DNA from: Geosiphon pyriformis | Taxonomy: Eukaryota; Glomeromycota; Glomeromycetes; Archaeosporales; Geosiphonaceae | NCBI GenBank assembly: GCA_016748015.1 | Contig: JAAOMT010000468.1 | Location: 288,998 to 352,997, forward strand | Length of the DNA: 64,000 nt | Direction: 5' to 3' | Shown here: piece by piece, positions 25,937 to 37,740 of the stretch | Position numbering within the stretch: position 1 is the first letter of the stretch | Layout of the letters: each line of letters begins with the position of its first letter | Translations under genes and position numbers: made by a program | Notes under the pieces: model-generated | Database searches by the model: none | What the model saw: the letters and a program-made list of their open reading frames with translations, nothing else | Told to the model about the DNA's origin: nothing

Positions 25937-28083
25937 ATGCCACTTCATTCTAAAAAAAAAAGAAAAACTCAAGATTAAGTTAGAAATACAAAAAAATCAT
26001 ATAAAAAACATATTATATCACTTTAATAAATAATCATGATATTAAAGTAAATAAATTTAATAAACTGGATATTAGTAATAGAGAGTAAAATGATGATAAT
26101 AACAGTAGATAAGATGATACAAAAAATATGGAAGCTGTAATTAAAATAAATACAAAATTAAAAAAACTTAGTTTAATATAAAAAAATAACAATTATTTAA
26201 AAAAAAGAAGCAAGACCCTTATATAACAAAAAAGATACTAAAGTCAACCTATTATAATAAATATGAACCAAATAATTTATTCACCAAAGCAGTAGCCAAA
26301 ACTAAAAAAATTACCATTTTTTTTAATATTAGTAATATTTAAACTACAAATTTATAATAATCCGAATCTAATGAATATTCAAGCAATTCAGAAAGTAAGA
26401 TTGATCCATATGCTAATTAAATAAAAAAAGTGCAAAAGTTAAAAGAACATTTAAAAAAACAACATGCTTAGTTAACTGTCTTCAAATATAATTAAAAAAA
26501 AGCTATTTTTGAATATTTTATCTTGTTAAATAATAATAATAGACATGAAAAAATTAATGCCAATTTGAAAATTGCCCAAAAAGTTTTTATTGATAATAGT
26601 ATATGAAAAGCACAAAAAATTTGCTATTTTGCAAAGTATTAGTTGTTTAATAATAAGCTTCTAATATTAAAACATAGAAAACACCAAAAAATAATTAGAA
26701 TAATTAATAATGAAGACATTGCAAAAAGATGTTATATTTGAATTAAAAACCAAAACTTCAATGTTATTTCAGCCACATTTAAAAAATTCATTAAACATGA
26801 ATTGTTTCTTAATATTAAAATAATAAAAAAAAAAACTATTAGTCTTATAATTGCAATAAAATAGCTTAAAATTCTTGGTTATTTATTTCAACAACAATAT
26901 TAAAGCTTATATTATGATGAACATAAAAGAAATGACGTCTTGCAATCTCAAAAAAAAATTTTAGAAAAAATATATGAGCATAAAAAGTATATGTCAAAGT
27001 ATAAAAGTGAATTTATAGATCAAATATGTCTTAACTTACTTAATAAAGAGAAAAAAAGAGTTCTTATAGTCTATGATAAATGTATTTTTTATTTAAATAA
27101 TAGCAAATATAACATATGAGCTAAGCATAGAAATTTGCCATTAAGAAAAAAAGAAATAGAAGATCAATTATGATCAGTAAATTTCTAACTAAAATTAATG
27201 GATATTTACATTTACAACAAAATAATATAGAAAACTATTCTAATATATTGGAAAAAACATAATACTATTTGCAATCTGGTATAAATTAAAATAATTATTA
27301 AACAGCAAACTATCTTCTTAAACAATTTAAATATAAAGCAATTTCAATTTTTGAGAAATTATATCCAAATTGTACAGTCATATTTGCTTTTAATAATAGC
27401 TCTAATCATTTAGTATTTAATAAAGATGCTTTAATTACAAGCAAAATGAATTTAAGTCCAGGTAGAAAGCAATCATTGATGTGAAATATTTCTTTTGGAT
27501 TAAATAATTAATTACAATTGATGATTTTTCTAAAAATATATTCAGATGAAAAATATTAAAGATTGCTTAAAAAAATTAAACAAATATTAATAGAATAAAG
27601 AAAATAGCTATCAAAAAAATTAGTATTAGAATGCCAAAAATGCAAAAAAAAATCAAAGATTTTTCAAAAGTTTTTTGTTGTACATATCAAGTAATATCTT
27701 TAGAATCTGATTTTCTTACTCAAAAAAATGTAATTAAAGAATTAATCGAAAGTATGGGACATAAATACATTTTTTTTCCAAAATTTTATTGCAAATTAAA
27801 TTTTATTGAAAGATATTAGAGAGCTGCTAAAAAATATGCATGTAACAAATACAATTATTTATGGAAAGAATTACAAAAAACAGTGCTTGAAAGTCTTGAA
27901 TCAGTATCTTTAATAACTATTAAACAATTTTTAAGAAAATATTAGTGTTATATGAATCTTTATAGAAAAAGTCTTAGTAGAAAATTAGTAAAATATGCTA
28001 TAAAAAAGTATAAATTTTATAGAAAAATTCCAAATAATATTCTTGAAGAATTAGACAAATTAAATAATATTCAAACTTTGTAA
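25937..28083 (+). pseudogene. Decayed DDE-type transposase-like gene
   Basis: A plus-strand reading with many stops matches a large fungal transposase-like family known from Rhizophagus and basidiomycetes. Legible blocks are NEHKRNDVLQSQKKILEKIY (about 26918), RVLIVYDKCIFYLNN (about 27058; the family has a D-E-S/C pair here), KHRNLPLRKKE, FNNSSNH (about 27390), MNLSPGRKQ, KFYCKLNFIE (about 27782) and the C-terminal KYKFYRKIPNNILEELD. The last 250 bases keep the best frame. No terminal inverted repeats could be identified by eye. It lies between LINE remnants, so it may have inserted into a LINE. Confidence 0.65.
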
Positions 28084-28499
28084 TACTGTATTTGGTTTTA
28101 TATTATAAAAATAAAAACACATAAAAATTATCATTTAAAATTTTGAACTAATCTACATTTTTGATGATTATAAATTGTTACATCATAACATGTACAAATC
28201 AGTAAAAAAATTGGCCTTGCTTAAAGACCAAATAATCACATTCTTTTTAGCAATGTTATTTAACAGCTTATTCTATTCCAAAATAATGTTTAATAATAAT
28301 TTCTCTCTTGTATTGCTATTATGTATATATAAAAACAAATAATCAGAATTTTTTACCAATTTACATTAAATGCAAACCACACTTGAATATTTTAAATTAT
28401 ACAATTTTTTTTTTTAGCTACAAACAAATAGTAATATAATGCTTTTATAAAATAAAACCAAAATATTACTGTTAATAAGCTAGTGTAATCAAAACAGAT
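28084..28499. other. AT-rich spacer between two transposon relics
   Basis: No gene seen. Probably the 3' flank of the DDE element or unrecognisable LINE ORF2 C-terminal sequence. Confidence 0.4.
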
Positions 28500-31400
28500 T
28501 TTACTATTAAAATATTAGACACTAAAAATTCTAACCATATTAAAACAACTATTAATATTCATATTTACAGTATTTTTGCATACTTAGATTTTCAATTAAT
28601 AAATCCAACTGTATTAAATAAACTCTTAACAAAGTAACAAGTATTCTTAAAGACAAGTCTGTTTTTAATGCTAAAAAAATAGCATAATATCCAAAAGAGT
28701 AAAATGATCTTAAAATTTATTGTAGTATTGACATAAAAATTAGCATATTTATTTCCAATAATGCCAAAGTAACTTTTAATCTTCTTCCAAGAAATTAACA
28801 AATTCTTTCTCAAAATAACTTGGCAAATATGTTCTTTTTTAATTCAATATTTATTACAAAAATCAGAACCAAACACACCTTTATTAAAACAACACATATT
28901 TAATAATATTTGGCTGTCTGTAAACAAATAACAAAAATATACAGTTCAAAACAAGAGTAATGGTCTGTAATTCTACTAAGATTAAGAACAACAAACTATT
29001 TATCTTAACTCTTATACTTATATTAACATCTGGAAAATAAGCAATAGCACTTTTACAAACACCTACCAAGTCCAAACTTTTAACAGAACTATCTGTGTAA
29101 ACATTTATATTATTTAACCCAAAATTTAACAAATGCCCATTAACAAAACCAAAATTAAAAAAGTTGTTTTTAAAGATAAGACAAAAGTTCAAAATTCTAC
29201 CATTCAATAAACCACTATTCTTAATAAATGTGATCAATAAACTAAACCAGCCAAAAATTAAATCTTTAAAAATTCAGCTTTTTTTACTTACAAAAAGTGT
29301 TCTATATAAAACATATGCCATAATAATCTAGCAACTGGTTTACAAAAATAATGCCAAACTTTTTAAAAAAATTCACCACACTCATATAATTATTTAAATT
29401 CAGCATATTCAAAACCAAAATGTCTTTTTTAATCTGAAAAACATTAAATAAATTGCTATACAAAAAAAACTGCAAAAAGTAAGAATGCATGTTGCATCTA
29501 TTAGAAAACAATTTAAAAAGTCTATTAATAACTTAACTAAAACTCAAAAAGAGTGCCAAAGCATCTAATTAACAGTCTGCAAATTTATTACTTTGTGCTC
29601 AAATAATTTACCAAGAATTTTATTTGTATTGACAAAATTAACCAGATTAGTCATCAAATTTTCTGTTAGCATTTACTTAAATATTTTAAGATCATATATT
29701 TCAAGATAATATAAAGCTTTATTAAAGAAATCCTTAAGCAAGTTAACCTTATGCTTTAGTTTCTTCCTTAACATTTTGTCTTATTTCATGTACACACTTT
29801 CTGAAACATAACCAAATTATATCTTATAATCAATAATAGACTGTAAAACAGCAGACACCAAATACAAAAATTGTTTCTTAGTAATAGTCTTTTTTAAAAT
29901 TATATTTGAAAAAAACTTGATATTTAAATAAGTCTTGGCCAAGTTTAGTTTAGATAGACTATCAGTTAATAGAAAAATTTCCAAATATTTATAAGATTTA
30001 TTCTTCTTGGCTATTAAAATTTTTGAATCACTAATAAACAGTACAGTCTTTTTAGTTCTTTAATTAATAAAAATGGTGACTGTTTTGTCTGCATTAATCA
30101 AAATATTATTAATAGAAAAAAACTTATTTACAATATTTAAAATATGTTGTGTTGCCACTTTGTAATTACCAACTCAAATAGTATTATTTACAAAGATATT
30201 TGCTGTAAAAAAAAAAGTTTTGCTATCCTTGGAATTAGCTTTGCCAGTTTTTATAAAGAATTTTGAATTTATTCTGTATTTATACAAACTTTTATGCCTT
30301 TTAACCTTATAAAACAAAAGATCATAAAAAATTCTTTACAATAAAAATAAAAAAACCTCTTTTTAATCAAGTGTATCATGAATTATAAACTCATCTAAAA
30401 GCTTAAAGTTTATTATAATCCAATTAATTCTTTCATTGTTAATACTTTTGAAAAACTTAATAAAGCATTTACATATTTTAATTTTAATTAAGCTGCTATA
30501 TAAATGGTGTCATTCAATCAAATCATATATTCTGCAAAACTAGTCACAATTTCCTATTTTTTTTTAAAGCATTTTCGACCACAAAACCTATAGCCAAAAT
30601 TGGAATTTGTGTTAAAATACTCTTTAACACTAAAAAATTGTTTTTATGAAGTATTTTAAATTTGCTATAAGCAATAAAAATTCTATCAAAAAGAATTTTG
30701 AACAGAATTTTCTTTGCTGTTTTAATCAAAGTAATAAAATGAGTATTTGTCTAGATTTTTTTTTATTCATACAGCTTAAGTATCATTAAAATCCAAATAT
30801 GTCTCTACAATATTGAAATCTTATCTAAAAATAAACAAAAATTCAACAAATTCAATAAACATCTTAGAATATCATTCATATAATACTTTTATAATTCATT
30901 AAATATGTTATTTAAACCAGCAGCTTTCTTATTTGGCAACTTTTTAACCACTCAAATCAACTTCTTATAATTAATAATGTTTATAATTTCAGAAAAGACT
31001 CAATTATTTACATAATCTAAAAAAACATATTGTTTTGTCCATATCTTAAATATAGATTCTGAAATTTTTTATTTTTTGGTTTAGTTTTCTATTATCTTAT
31101 TTACTTTGAATTTAACTACATTAGATTCCAAAATCAACTTTTCATTAATTACCAAATGATTTAAGACTACTTTGTGAAAAAAATTTTCAGAATGCTTTTA
31201 ATTATTTGTTTTTTATCTAAGCAAAAAATTTTCATTTTTTTTTCTATTGTAGCATTGATGGCTGCAGATTCAGTAACTTTTAATTCATATAACTTGGATT
31301 TGTAATATCTTTTTTTGATTTTTGACAAACTACAAAAAATGTTATTTAATTTTACACTATCTTAAATCAAGCTTTGAATTTTTAAGACTTTTTTATGATC

Positions 31401-33479
31401 AGCAACCAGCCAAATTTGTAGAAGATAATCAGATTATACATTGTTTTCAATACTTTGGGCTTTAGTAAACTTGGTAACTAATAACTCCAATTTATGAAAT
31501 TTTGATAACTGTTTATTATAAAAGCACTTTGCTTTATTATATTAATGTTTAGAAAACATTCCTTCTGTTGAATCTAATATTATGTTTCTTAAAATTTTTC
31601 ATATTGTACTTAAATTACCATTGCTATTGGCATTATTGAACTTATTTTTTACCAAAAAAATCAAGATAATAAGCAGTTCTTAAAACCAGTCCACTTAGAA
31701 TTATTTATATCTTTAATTTTAAATCTTTAATGATTTTTGGTAACCAGTTTCTAAATAATACTTATTTGTATATCCAGTAGACCATCTAATCTAACCAAGA
31801 CCAATACAGCTTTGTGGTCTGTGTTAAAAAACTCAAAGACATTAATCACTATTTGTTTAGTCACTAAAGATAAAAGATTATTATTTATAAACAAATAGTC
31901 AATAACTTTTATAGCCTTTCTTAAATTGTTTTATGTAAACATTTTAAGCAAAGACTAATCTTTAAAGACATTAACTAGACCCAAGCCTAAATATAACCTT
32001 TAGCTTGAATTTTTTTTAAAACTATTTTTATTGAAATCTCTATTAACAATCACAAAAAAGCTAGAATTCACAATCTTAGCAACAATTGTATTATTTCTAT
32101 TACTTGTTCAACTTATGTTGCTGCAAAAGCACATATATACAAGCCTAAAATTGTAACTAAAAGCTTATTCTTAAAAAATAATTGAACTAAAATCAAATAA
32201 CTTATAATTTTTTTGATTTTGGTTATGTAATAGCCTAAAAAAACATTCATAATTATTGTTATATTAGTACTTGAAAAGTTTTTATTCAGTCTTAAAGCAA
32301 AGATCTAAACTTTATTAAATTTGTTTATTATTCAAAACCTACAATTTAACTTTAATTTAGTTTTTATAATAATTGAAATCAAATACTCAGTATTTTTGTG
32401 CCAATAAATAACATTCTTTTACTTAGTAAAAACATTGATACTTTGAACATTACATATAGCAATCTTCAAAACAAGACTGATCATTAAGAAAAATGTAATT
32501 TCAAGTCTAAACCAGTATTATTTGTTTTGGCCAAAAGACTTAAAACCATATTTAAGAAACTTTGTAAACTGTTTTTTAACTTTGAAATTATTAACTGATT
32601 CAAAAATGCCACTTCTATAATAGTTTTACTATTAGTAATTATACACAAATTCTTACTCATTACTATATTCACTCCTTAATTTTGTGATAATAAGATTATC
32701 AATAATTAACATTTAGAATTAAACTGAGAAACTATTAGTTCAAATGTATTTAACTTTTTAGTCAGCTTACCAATTTGTTTTACAAAACTAGCAAAATTGT
32801 GCTTAAGAGCAACAAATCTGTTATTTACTTCTTCTAAAATAAGTAGAAAAGACTTTATTTCTAAAGATAAGCCAAAACTTAAAAAACTATTTTGTGTTAA
32901 AAAAAAACTTTTGCCTAAAAAACACTATTAAAAAATATTAAATAAATTACAAAAGCTGATTATTTGGCATAGATAGTAGTTAATTTGCTTTTATTTGCTT
33001 TAAAAACACTTTTTAAGATGATTTACCAGAAAAAATATATTTATTTACAACACAATTTAAAGATATATGGCCAAAATTTTATATTTCATATACTTAATAG
33101 AACTTAAATAAGACTAGTATAAATTGGTGCTTCTCAATACTGACATTATATTCATAACAGCATTCAATAACTCAAAAAAATCAAAACAAATAGTTCTGTA
33201 TCTGGTTTTGACATATGTAATTAAATAACAATTAATAATACATGTTTTTCTACCAATTAACTTAATGAAATTTCAAATATTATGTACATTTATTCCTACT
33301 AGAAAAGCATAAAACAATGTTTTATAACTGTTTTTCATATTCCATAATTTTTTGTTTTTATCTGTTTTGACAACTTATATAGTATTCTTTCTAATTAAGA
33401 TATATTATTTTGCTATGACCAAATTGGTCTAATTAAAATAGTCAAATTCTATTACAGTTTTTTGCTATATTTTTATTAA

Positions 33480-34315
33480 CTATATTTTAATTGATGTTAC
33501 GAGATGGTTTTCTTGCTATATTTAATTGCCAATATCCTGTTTTAATTGCAATTAGTCTCTTGTGAGTTCCTTAATTCTATTTGTGTGATAATATTACTGT
33601 TATACTGAAGATTTTCTCTTTAATGTTGTGATCTAAGTTATTTCTCAATTCCTAATTGTTGTGTATGTTTATGTACTCTTTTTCAGAGACTGAACTGAAA
33701 TCTATCCACTGTTTGAGATCTTTTCTGAGACTATTCTTGCAATTGTCTGATGTGTTTCTCTAATCTAGAAACACAGAATGTTAATAGTCTTTAGCACTTT
33801 TCCTAATTCTCACAATAAAGCTTTTATCAATTAGTAACAATATGAATAATCTTGATCAGGGATTATTTTTCTAAGAGATTTAGCTGATAAATGATAGTTT
33901 CATTCGATAAATAATACAAGTAAGTTTTTTAATACTTTGGATTGTAATCATTCAGTTTTAAATATTTTTTTCATTTCTTTTTGATTTAAAGATATGATTT
34001 AAAGTAGAGTTTGTTGGATAAATTAGATCTATTGCTTGATAAGTTATGATTTTTATTACTTGATTGACTTTTCTCAATATTAAAGCTACTGTATATATAC
34101 ATGTTTGTAGTTCTACAAGAAAACACATTGTAATACTTTCTTTTTGATATTTTAATCTGGTGTTTGCTGTTATCATCAGTTGGTGTTGGCTGCTATTGTG
34201 AACTGATGCTTGCCACTATCATGAGATGGTGTTTGCTACTATGTTAATCATTACTTTTCTAAAATTATTACTGTGCTATATTATAATTGAATAGTTTATA
34301 TTATTTTTATGATTC
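33480..34315. mobile_element. Element inserted in the decayed LINE ORF1
   Basis: Alignment of both flanks with LINE ORF1 (left flank through about 33475, right flank from about 34310) leaves about 835 bases with no counterpart. The insert is less AT-rich than its host, has similar motifs near both ends (GAGATGGTTTTCTTGCTAT at 33500 and GAGATGGTGTTTGCTACTAT at 34223), and carries the 23-bp tandem repeat. A TTTTGCTA-like sequence on both sides could be a target duplication. Class unknown; no convincing coding frame. Confidence 0.55.
34158..34249. repeat. 23-bp minisatellite, four units
   Basis: Four units of exactly 23 bp (34158-34180, 34181-34203, 34204-34226, 34227-34249), each starting TGGTGTT or TGATGCT and containing TTG-C-ACTAT or a close variant. 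They sit at one end of the nested insert; a single diverged unit lies near its other end (about 33504). Confidence 0.75.
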
Positions 34316-35200
34316 TTTTGCTAAATTCTTAAACCATAACATCGACTTAATTAATCCAAATTTAGATAACACTACATGTACAGTCTTAGATGAAATACTA
34401 ATTGGGATTTTTTTTACTACTACAGTCTGATTTAATTATTCAGTGGATTTTTAAGATTGGTATTTACTAAGATTTTTGCACCTCTAATCTTTTCAAAAAT
34501 CCATGCCAAGTTTGATTCAAAAGTGAATATTGTTTTGATAATTCCAGCAAACTTTAAGAAAATCAAAGTCTTTTTAAAACCATTAATTTTTGAAAACAGC
34601 TTTCTAAACATCATGAGTTTTTTTTAAGAAAACTTTCCAATTATCTTATTCAAACTAATATTTATAGTAAATAATTTCTTAACAGAAATATTTATCAGGT
34701 TGTTTAAAGAAAAAAAAAAGTTAGTAAAGCATTTAATAATATATTATTATTATCATTACTTAAAAAGTTAATTTTTTCTAATAGCTTTCTCAGAACTTTT
34801 TTGGTCTTTATTTGTAAATTTTTAAAAGTCTAATTAAAATCTTTTTTTTTAAAAGCATTTTTTTATCATAGTTAAAACTGGTTTTTTTTATTAAACACTT
34901 TTTTTCTATGTTAATATTATTAAATTTTGTAATATTACTAGTATTTGAATTTTAAGAACAGTTACTTAATCTTTTAATAAAAATTTTTTTACTAATAATA
35001 TTATTTTTTAAAACACCATATCTTTTTTTTTCTAGATAAAATAGGTTTATTAACAAAACTAAAGCCAGAATTCTTAATAAACTTTTTTATAATAGCAATA
35101 TTAAGACTAATAATGATCTTATAATTAAACAAAAATGGTTTAGATTTATTATATTGAATAATTAAAAACTTTTTTTTAATAAATTAACTTTTTAGTAAAT

Positions 35201-35371
35201 TATAAACATAGAAAAAAAAGAAGTTTTTATTTTTTAACTTTGTTTTAAAACTTTTATATATTAAAAATAAAATTAATTGTTTTTTTTACTTTTTGTTTTA
35301 TTTATAATTATAAGAAATACAAGAAAAAAAAACGAATTTTTTATAAATAGTTTATTTTATTATTATTAGAG

Positions 35372-35407
<36 letters not shown>

Positions 35408-36420
35408 ATTGTTAATATTAATTAATTTTAAAGATTAAAATTTATTTAAACATAAAATTATAAATTATGTAATTTTAAAAAAATATAATTAAAACATAAT
35501 TATAATTTTAATAATTTATTATATATAATAAAAAATAAAATTTTAATACAAAACAAAATTAAATTAATTATTATACTAAAGTTGTTAATAATTTAAATAA
35601 AAATAAAAATTATAAATTATAATAATATTATAATATTATAAACATTTTTTTTTGTTATTTCTATATATATAATATATTTAAAAATTTTGTAAATTTTTTA
35701 ATTTTTTAAATAAATTATCAAAATATTAATAAATTAATTTTATATTTATAATATATATTTTTTATTAAGCTATTTATAAAATAATTTTTTTAACAAGTTA
35801 ATTTAATAATAATAAAAATAAAAAAAAACAAAACAAAAAAGCAAAAAAAAAGAATAAAAATAAAATAAAATAAAATTTTATTAATAATTATAATTAAAAA
35901 TTATTGGTTTAAAATAAATAATAAAATTTTATGTCTTTAATATTTATTAATAATTAATAAAATTATAAAGTATTAAATTGTTATAACAATGATTTTGATT
36001 TATAAATTTGTTATAATATTTTTATTTGAAATAATAAGTGTTTTAATTTAAAAGTAAAAATAGTTTTTAAGTTTTTAGTTTTTTAATTGCTAATTATAAT
36101 AAATTATAAATATATATAAAAATACCAATCAAAAATAAATAAATAAATAATACATATAATGAAATTACATATGATAGTTTATAAATATATTTTAAACATA
36201 AACAAAGAACTCAAAATTTTCATCTATTTCAAACTATTTTACAATAATAATAATAATAATAATAATTACTGATTTTGTTGATTTAATTAGATCAATCGCC
36301 AACTCCGACTCTAAAAAGGTAGTTAAACCAAAAAAATTTGAATATTATAAATGAAAGGCTTACAATTTGTAGAAGATCCTGTTTTTGAGATTAATCGGCT
36401 TTTGTATCTTTACGGAAAAG
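35201..36420. other. AT-rich spacer with A33 tract
   Basis: Contains a 33-base adenine run at 35372-35404 ending in GGG, a faint fourth relative of the 19.5-22 kb repeat near 35820-35960 and a TAA microsatellite at 36243-36266. From about 36270 to 36420 it preserves the 3' tail and 3' UTR of a Sel1/kinase gene (see the gene at 36421). Confidence 0.55.
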
Positions 36421-37740
36421 TTAGTCTTGGGAAGTTTTAATATCACTTTGATAGGTCAAGTTATTTGTGTCTGGGTTTAAGAGTGGAAATGCTTTTTTTA
36501 AATTTTTCGTTGTTCCCCATCCATTTTGATAACAAAGTCCAAGATTGATTTGTGCGTTTGTATTTCCCGCCTTCGCTGCTTTTGAGTAGAGTTCGAATGC
36601 TTTTTCTAAATCTTTCTCATTTTTCTTTGTTCCCCATCCATTTTGATAACACCATCCAAGGTTGTTTTGTGCATTTGTATTTCCCGCCTCTGCTGCTCTT
36701 AAGTAGTGTCTAAATCCTCTTTTCATATTTTTCGTTGTTCCACATCCATTTTGATAACACCATCCAATATTGTTTTGTGCATTCATATATCCCGCCTCTG
36801 CTGCTTTTGAGTAGAGTTCGAATGCTTTTTCCTCATTTTTCGTTACTACCCATCCATTTTGATAACACCATCCAAGATGGCTTTGTGCAATTGCATTTCC
36901 CGCCTCTGCTGCATTTAAATAAAGTGTAAATGCTTTTTCCTCATTTTTCGTTGTTCCCCATCCATTTTGATAGCACCGTCCAAGATTGTTTTGTGCACTT
37001 GGATTTCCCGCCTCCGCTGCTTTTGAGTAGAATTCGAATGCTTTTTCCACATTTTTCGTTGTTCCCCATCCATTTTGATAGCACCGTCCAAGGTTGTTTT
37101 GTGCATTTATATTTCCCGCCTCTGCTGCCTTTGAGTAAAGTTCAAATCCTTTTTCCATATTTTTCGTTGTTCCACATCCATTTTGATAACACCATCCAAG
37201 ACTGCATTGTGCAATTGTATTTCCCCCCTCTGCTGCTCTTAAGTAGAGTTCAAATGCATTTTTATCATTTTTCTTTGTTCCCCATCCATTTTGATAGCAC
37301 CGTCCAAGGTTGTTTTGTGCACTTAAATTTCCCGCCTCCGCTGCTCTTGAGTAGAGACTGAATGCTTTTGCTCGATCTTGTGAAGTACAAATTCCATCAA
37401 GATAACAATGGCCTAAGAAGAATTCTCCTAAAGGATCTTTTGCTTTCGCTGCTTTCTGAAATTTCAAAAAAGATTTTCTTAAACTAGGAATAGTTCCAAT
37501 CCCATGTTCTAAAGAAAAGCCGAGCAAAACATAGTCTATTGAAGCCTTTGGATTTTTATTTTTCAAATCATTGAAGAAGTCTTGAGGGTTTTTCTGATTG
37601 CGCACAAGATATTTTTTCACCAAGTCAGCAATTTTTGAATATTCACTAGCTGGGAAAATGGATAAATTTTCTTTGATAATAATCAATGCTTCTTTATGCA
37701 AGTCAAGGGATGAATTTGGGTTTTCGATTGATGAAGACAT
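36421..37740 (-). CDS. Sel1-repeat protein (kinase-less paralogue)
   Basis: Intact single-exon frame. The upstream Met at 37779 is possible, but MSSS at 37740 matches the paralogue start at 4987, giving 439 residues. An N-terminal helical segment (SEYSKIADLVKKYL, then YVLLGFSLEHGIGTIP) precedes about nine Sel1 repeats of 36 residues. Their consensus is [18 protein letters not shown] followed by NLGRCYQNGWGTTKN. The repeats are nearly identical, with periodic DNA to match. Sel1 arrays form alpha-solenoid scaffolds for protein-protein contacts. No kinase domain is present, yet downstream DNA (36270-36420) matches the C-terminal coding tail and 3' UTR of the kinase paralogue. The promoter region also matches. 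Likely a kinase-deleted duplicate; function unknown. Confidence 0.85.
   Translation of the reverse strand: MSSSIENPNSSLDLHKEALIIIKENLSIFPASEYSKIADLVKKYLVRNQKNPQDFFNDLKNKNPKASIDYVLLGFSLEHGIGTIPSLRKSFLKFQKAAKAKDPLGEFFLGHCYLDGICTSQDRAKAFSLYSRAAEAGNLSAQNNLGRCYQNGWGTKKNDKNAFELYLRAAEGGNTIAQCSLGWCYQNGCGTTKNMEKGFELYSKAAEAGNINAQNNLGRCYQNGWGTTKNVEKAFEFYSKAAEAGNPSAQNNLGRCYQNGWGTTKNEEKAFTLYLNAAEAGNAIAQSHLGWCYQNGWVVTKNEEKAFELYSKAAEAGYMNAQNNIGWCYQNGCGTTKNMKRGFRHYLRAAEAGNTNAQNNLGWCYQNGWGTKKNEKDLEKAFELYSKAAKAGNTNAQINLGLCYQNGWGTTKNLKKAFPLLNPDTNNLTYQSDIKTSQD

Larger units (their letters stand above)
28500..35200 (-). mobile_element. Decayed LINE (non-LTR) retrotransposon with a nested insertion
   Basis: Minus-strand copy collinear with the LINE at 46-53 kb. 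RNase H region: VYTDSS at about 29100 and a WKKIKSYFGIIGN block near 28770, equivalent to VKVKGHVGVLGN. Reverse transcriptase: TAKKILFKILFDRI at 30729 and downstream. ORF2 start region near 32484-32520 aligns with the ORF1/ORF2 junction of the better copy. ORF1 block: KINGFKKTLIFLKFAGII at 34588 and downstream. RT to RNase H distance (about 1.6 kb) is as in the better copy, but ORF1 is about 0.8 kb too long because of the insert at 33480-34315. Stops are everywhere and CpG is almost absent. The ORF1 sequence is closest to the plus-strand relic at 17.7-19.5 kb. Confidence 0.75.

Noticed and set aside
33958-34176. Minus frame with a VELQT phrase suggesting a second RNase H
   Set aside because: The match is limited to a few residues and the frame lies in the nested insert, overlapping the minisatellite.
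34158-34249. CRISPR-like array
   Set aside because: Repeats are contiguous with no spacers, and the genome is eukaryotic.
36735-37361. Plus-strand periodic ORFs opposite the Sel1 gene
   Set aside because: They are mirror images of the repeated minus-strand Sel1 codons, with His/Phe-rich translations and no family resemblance.
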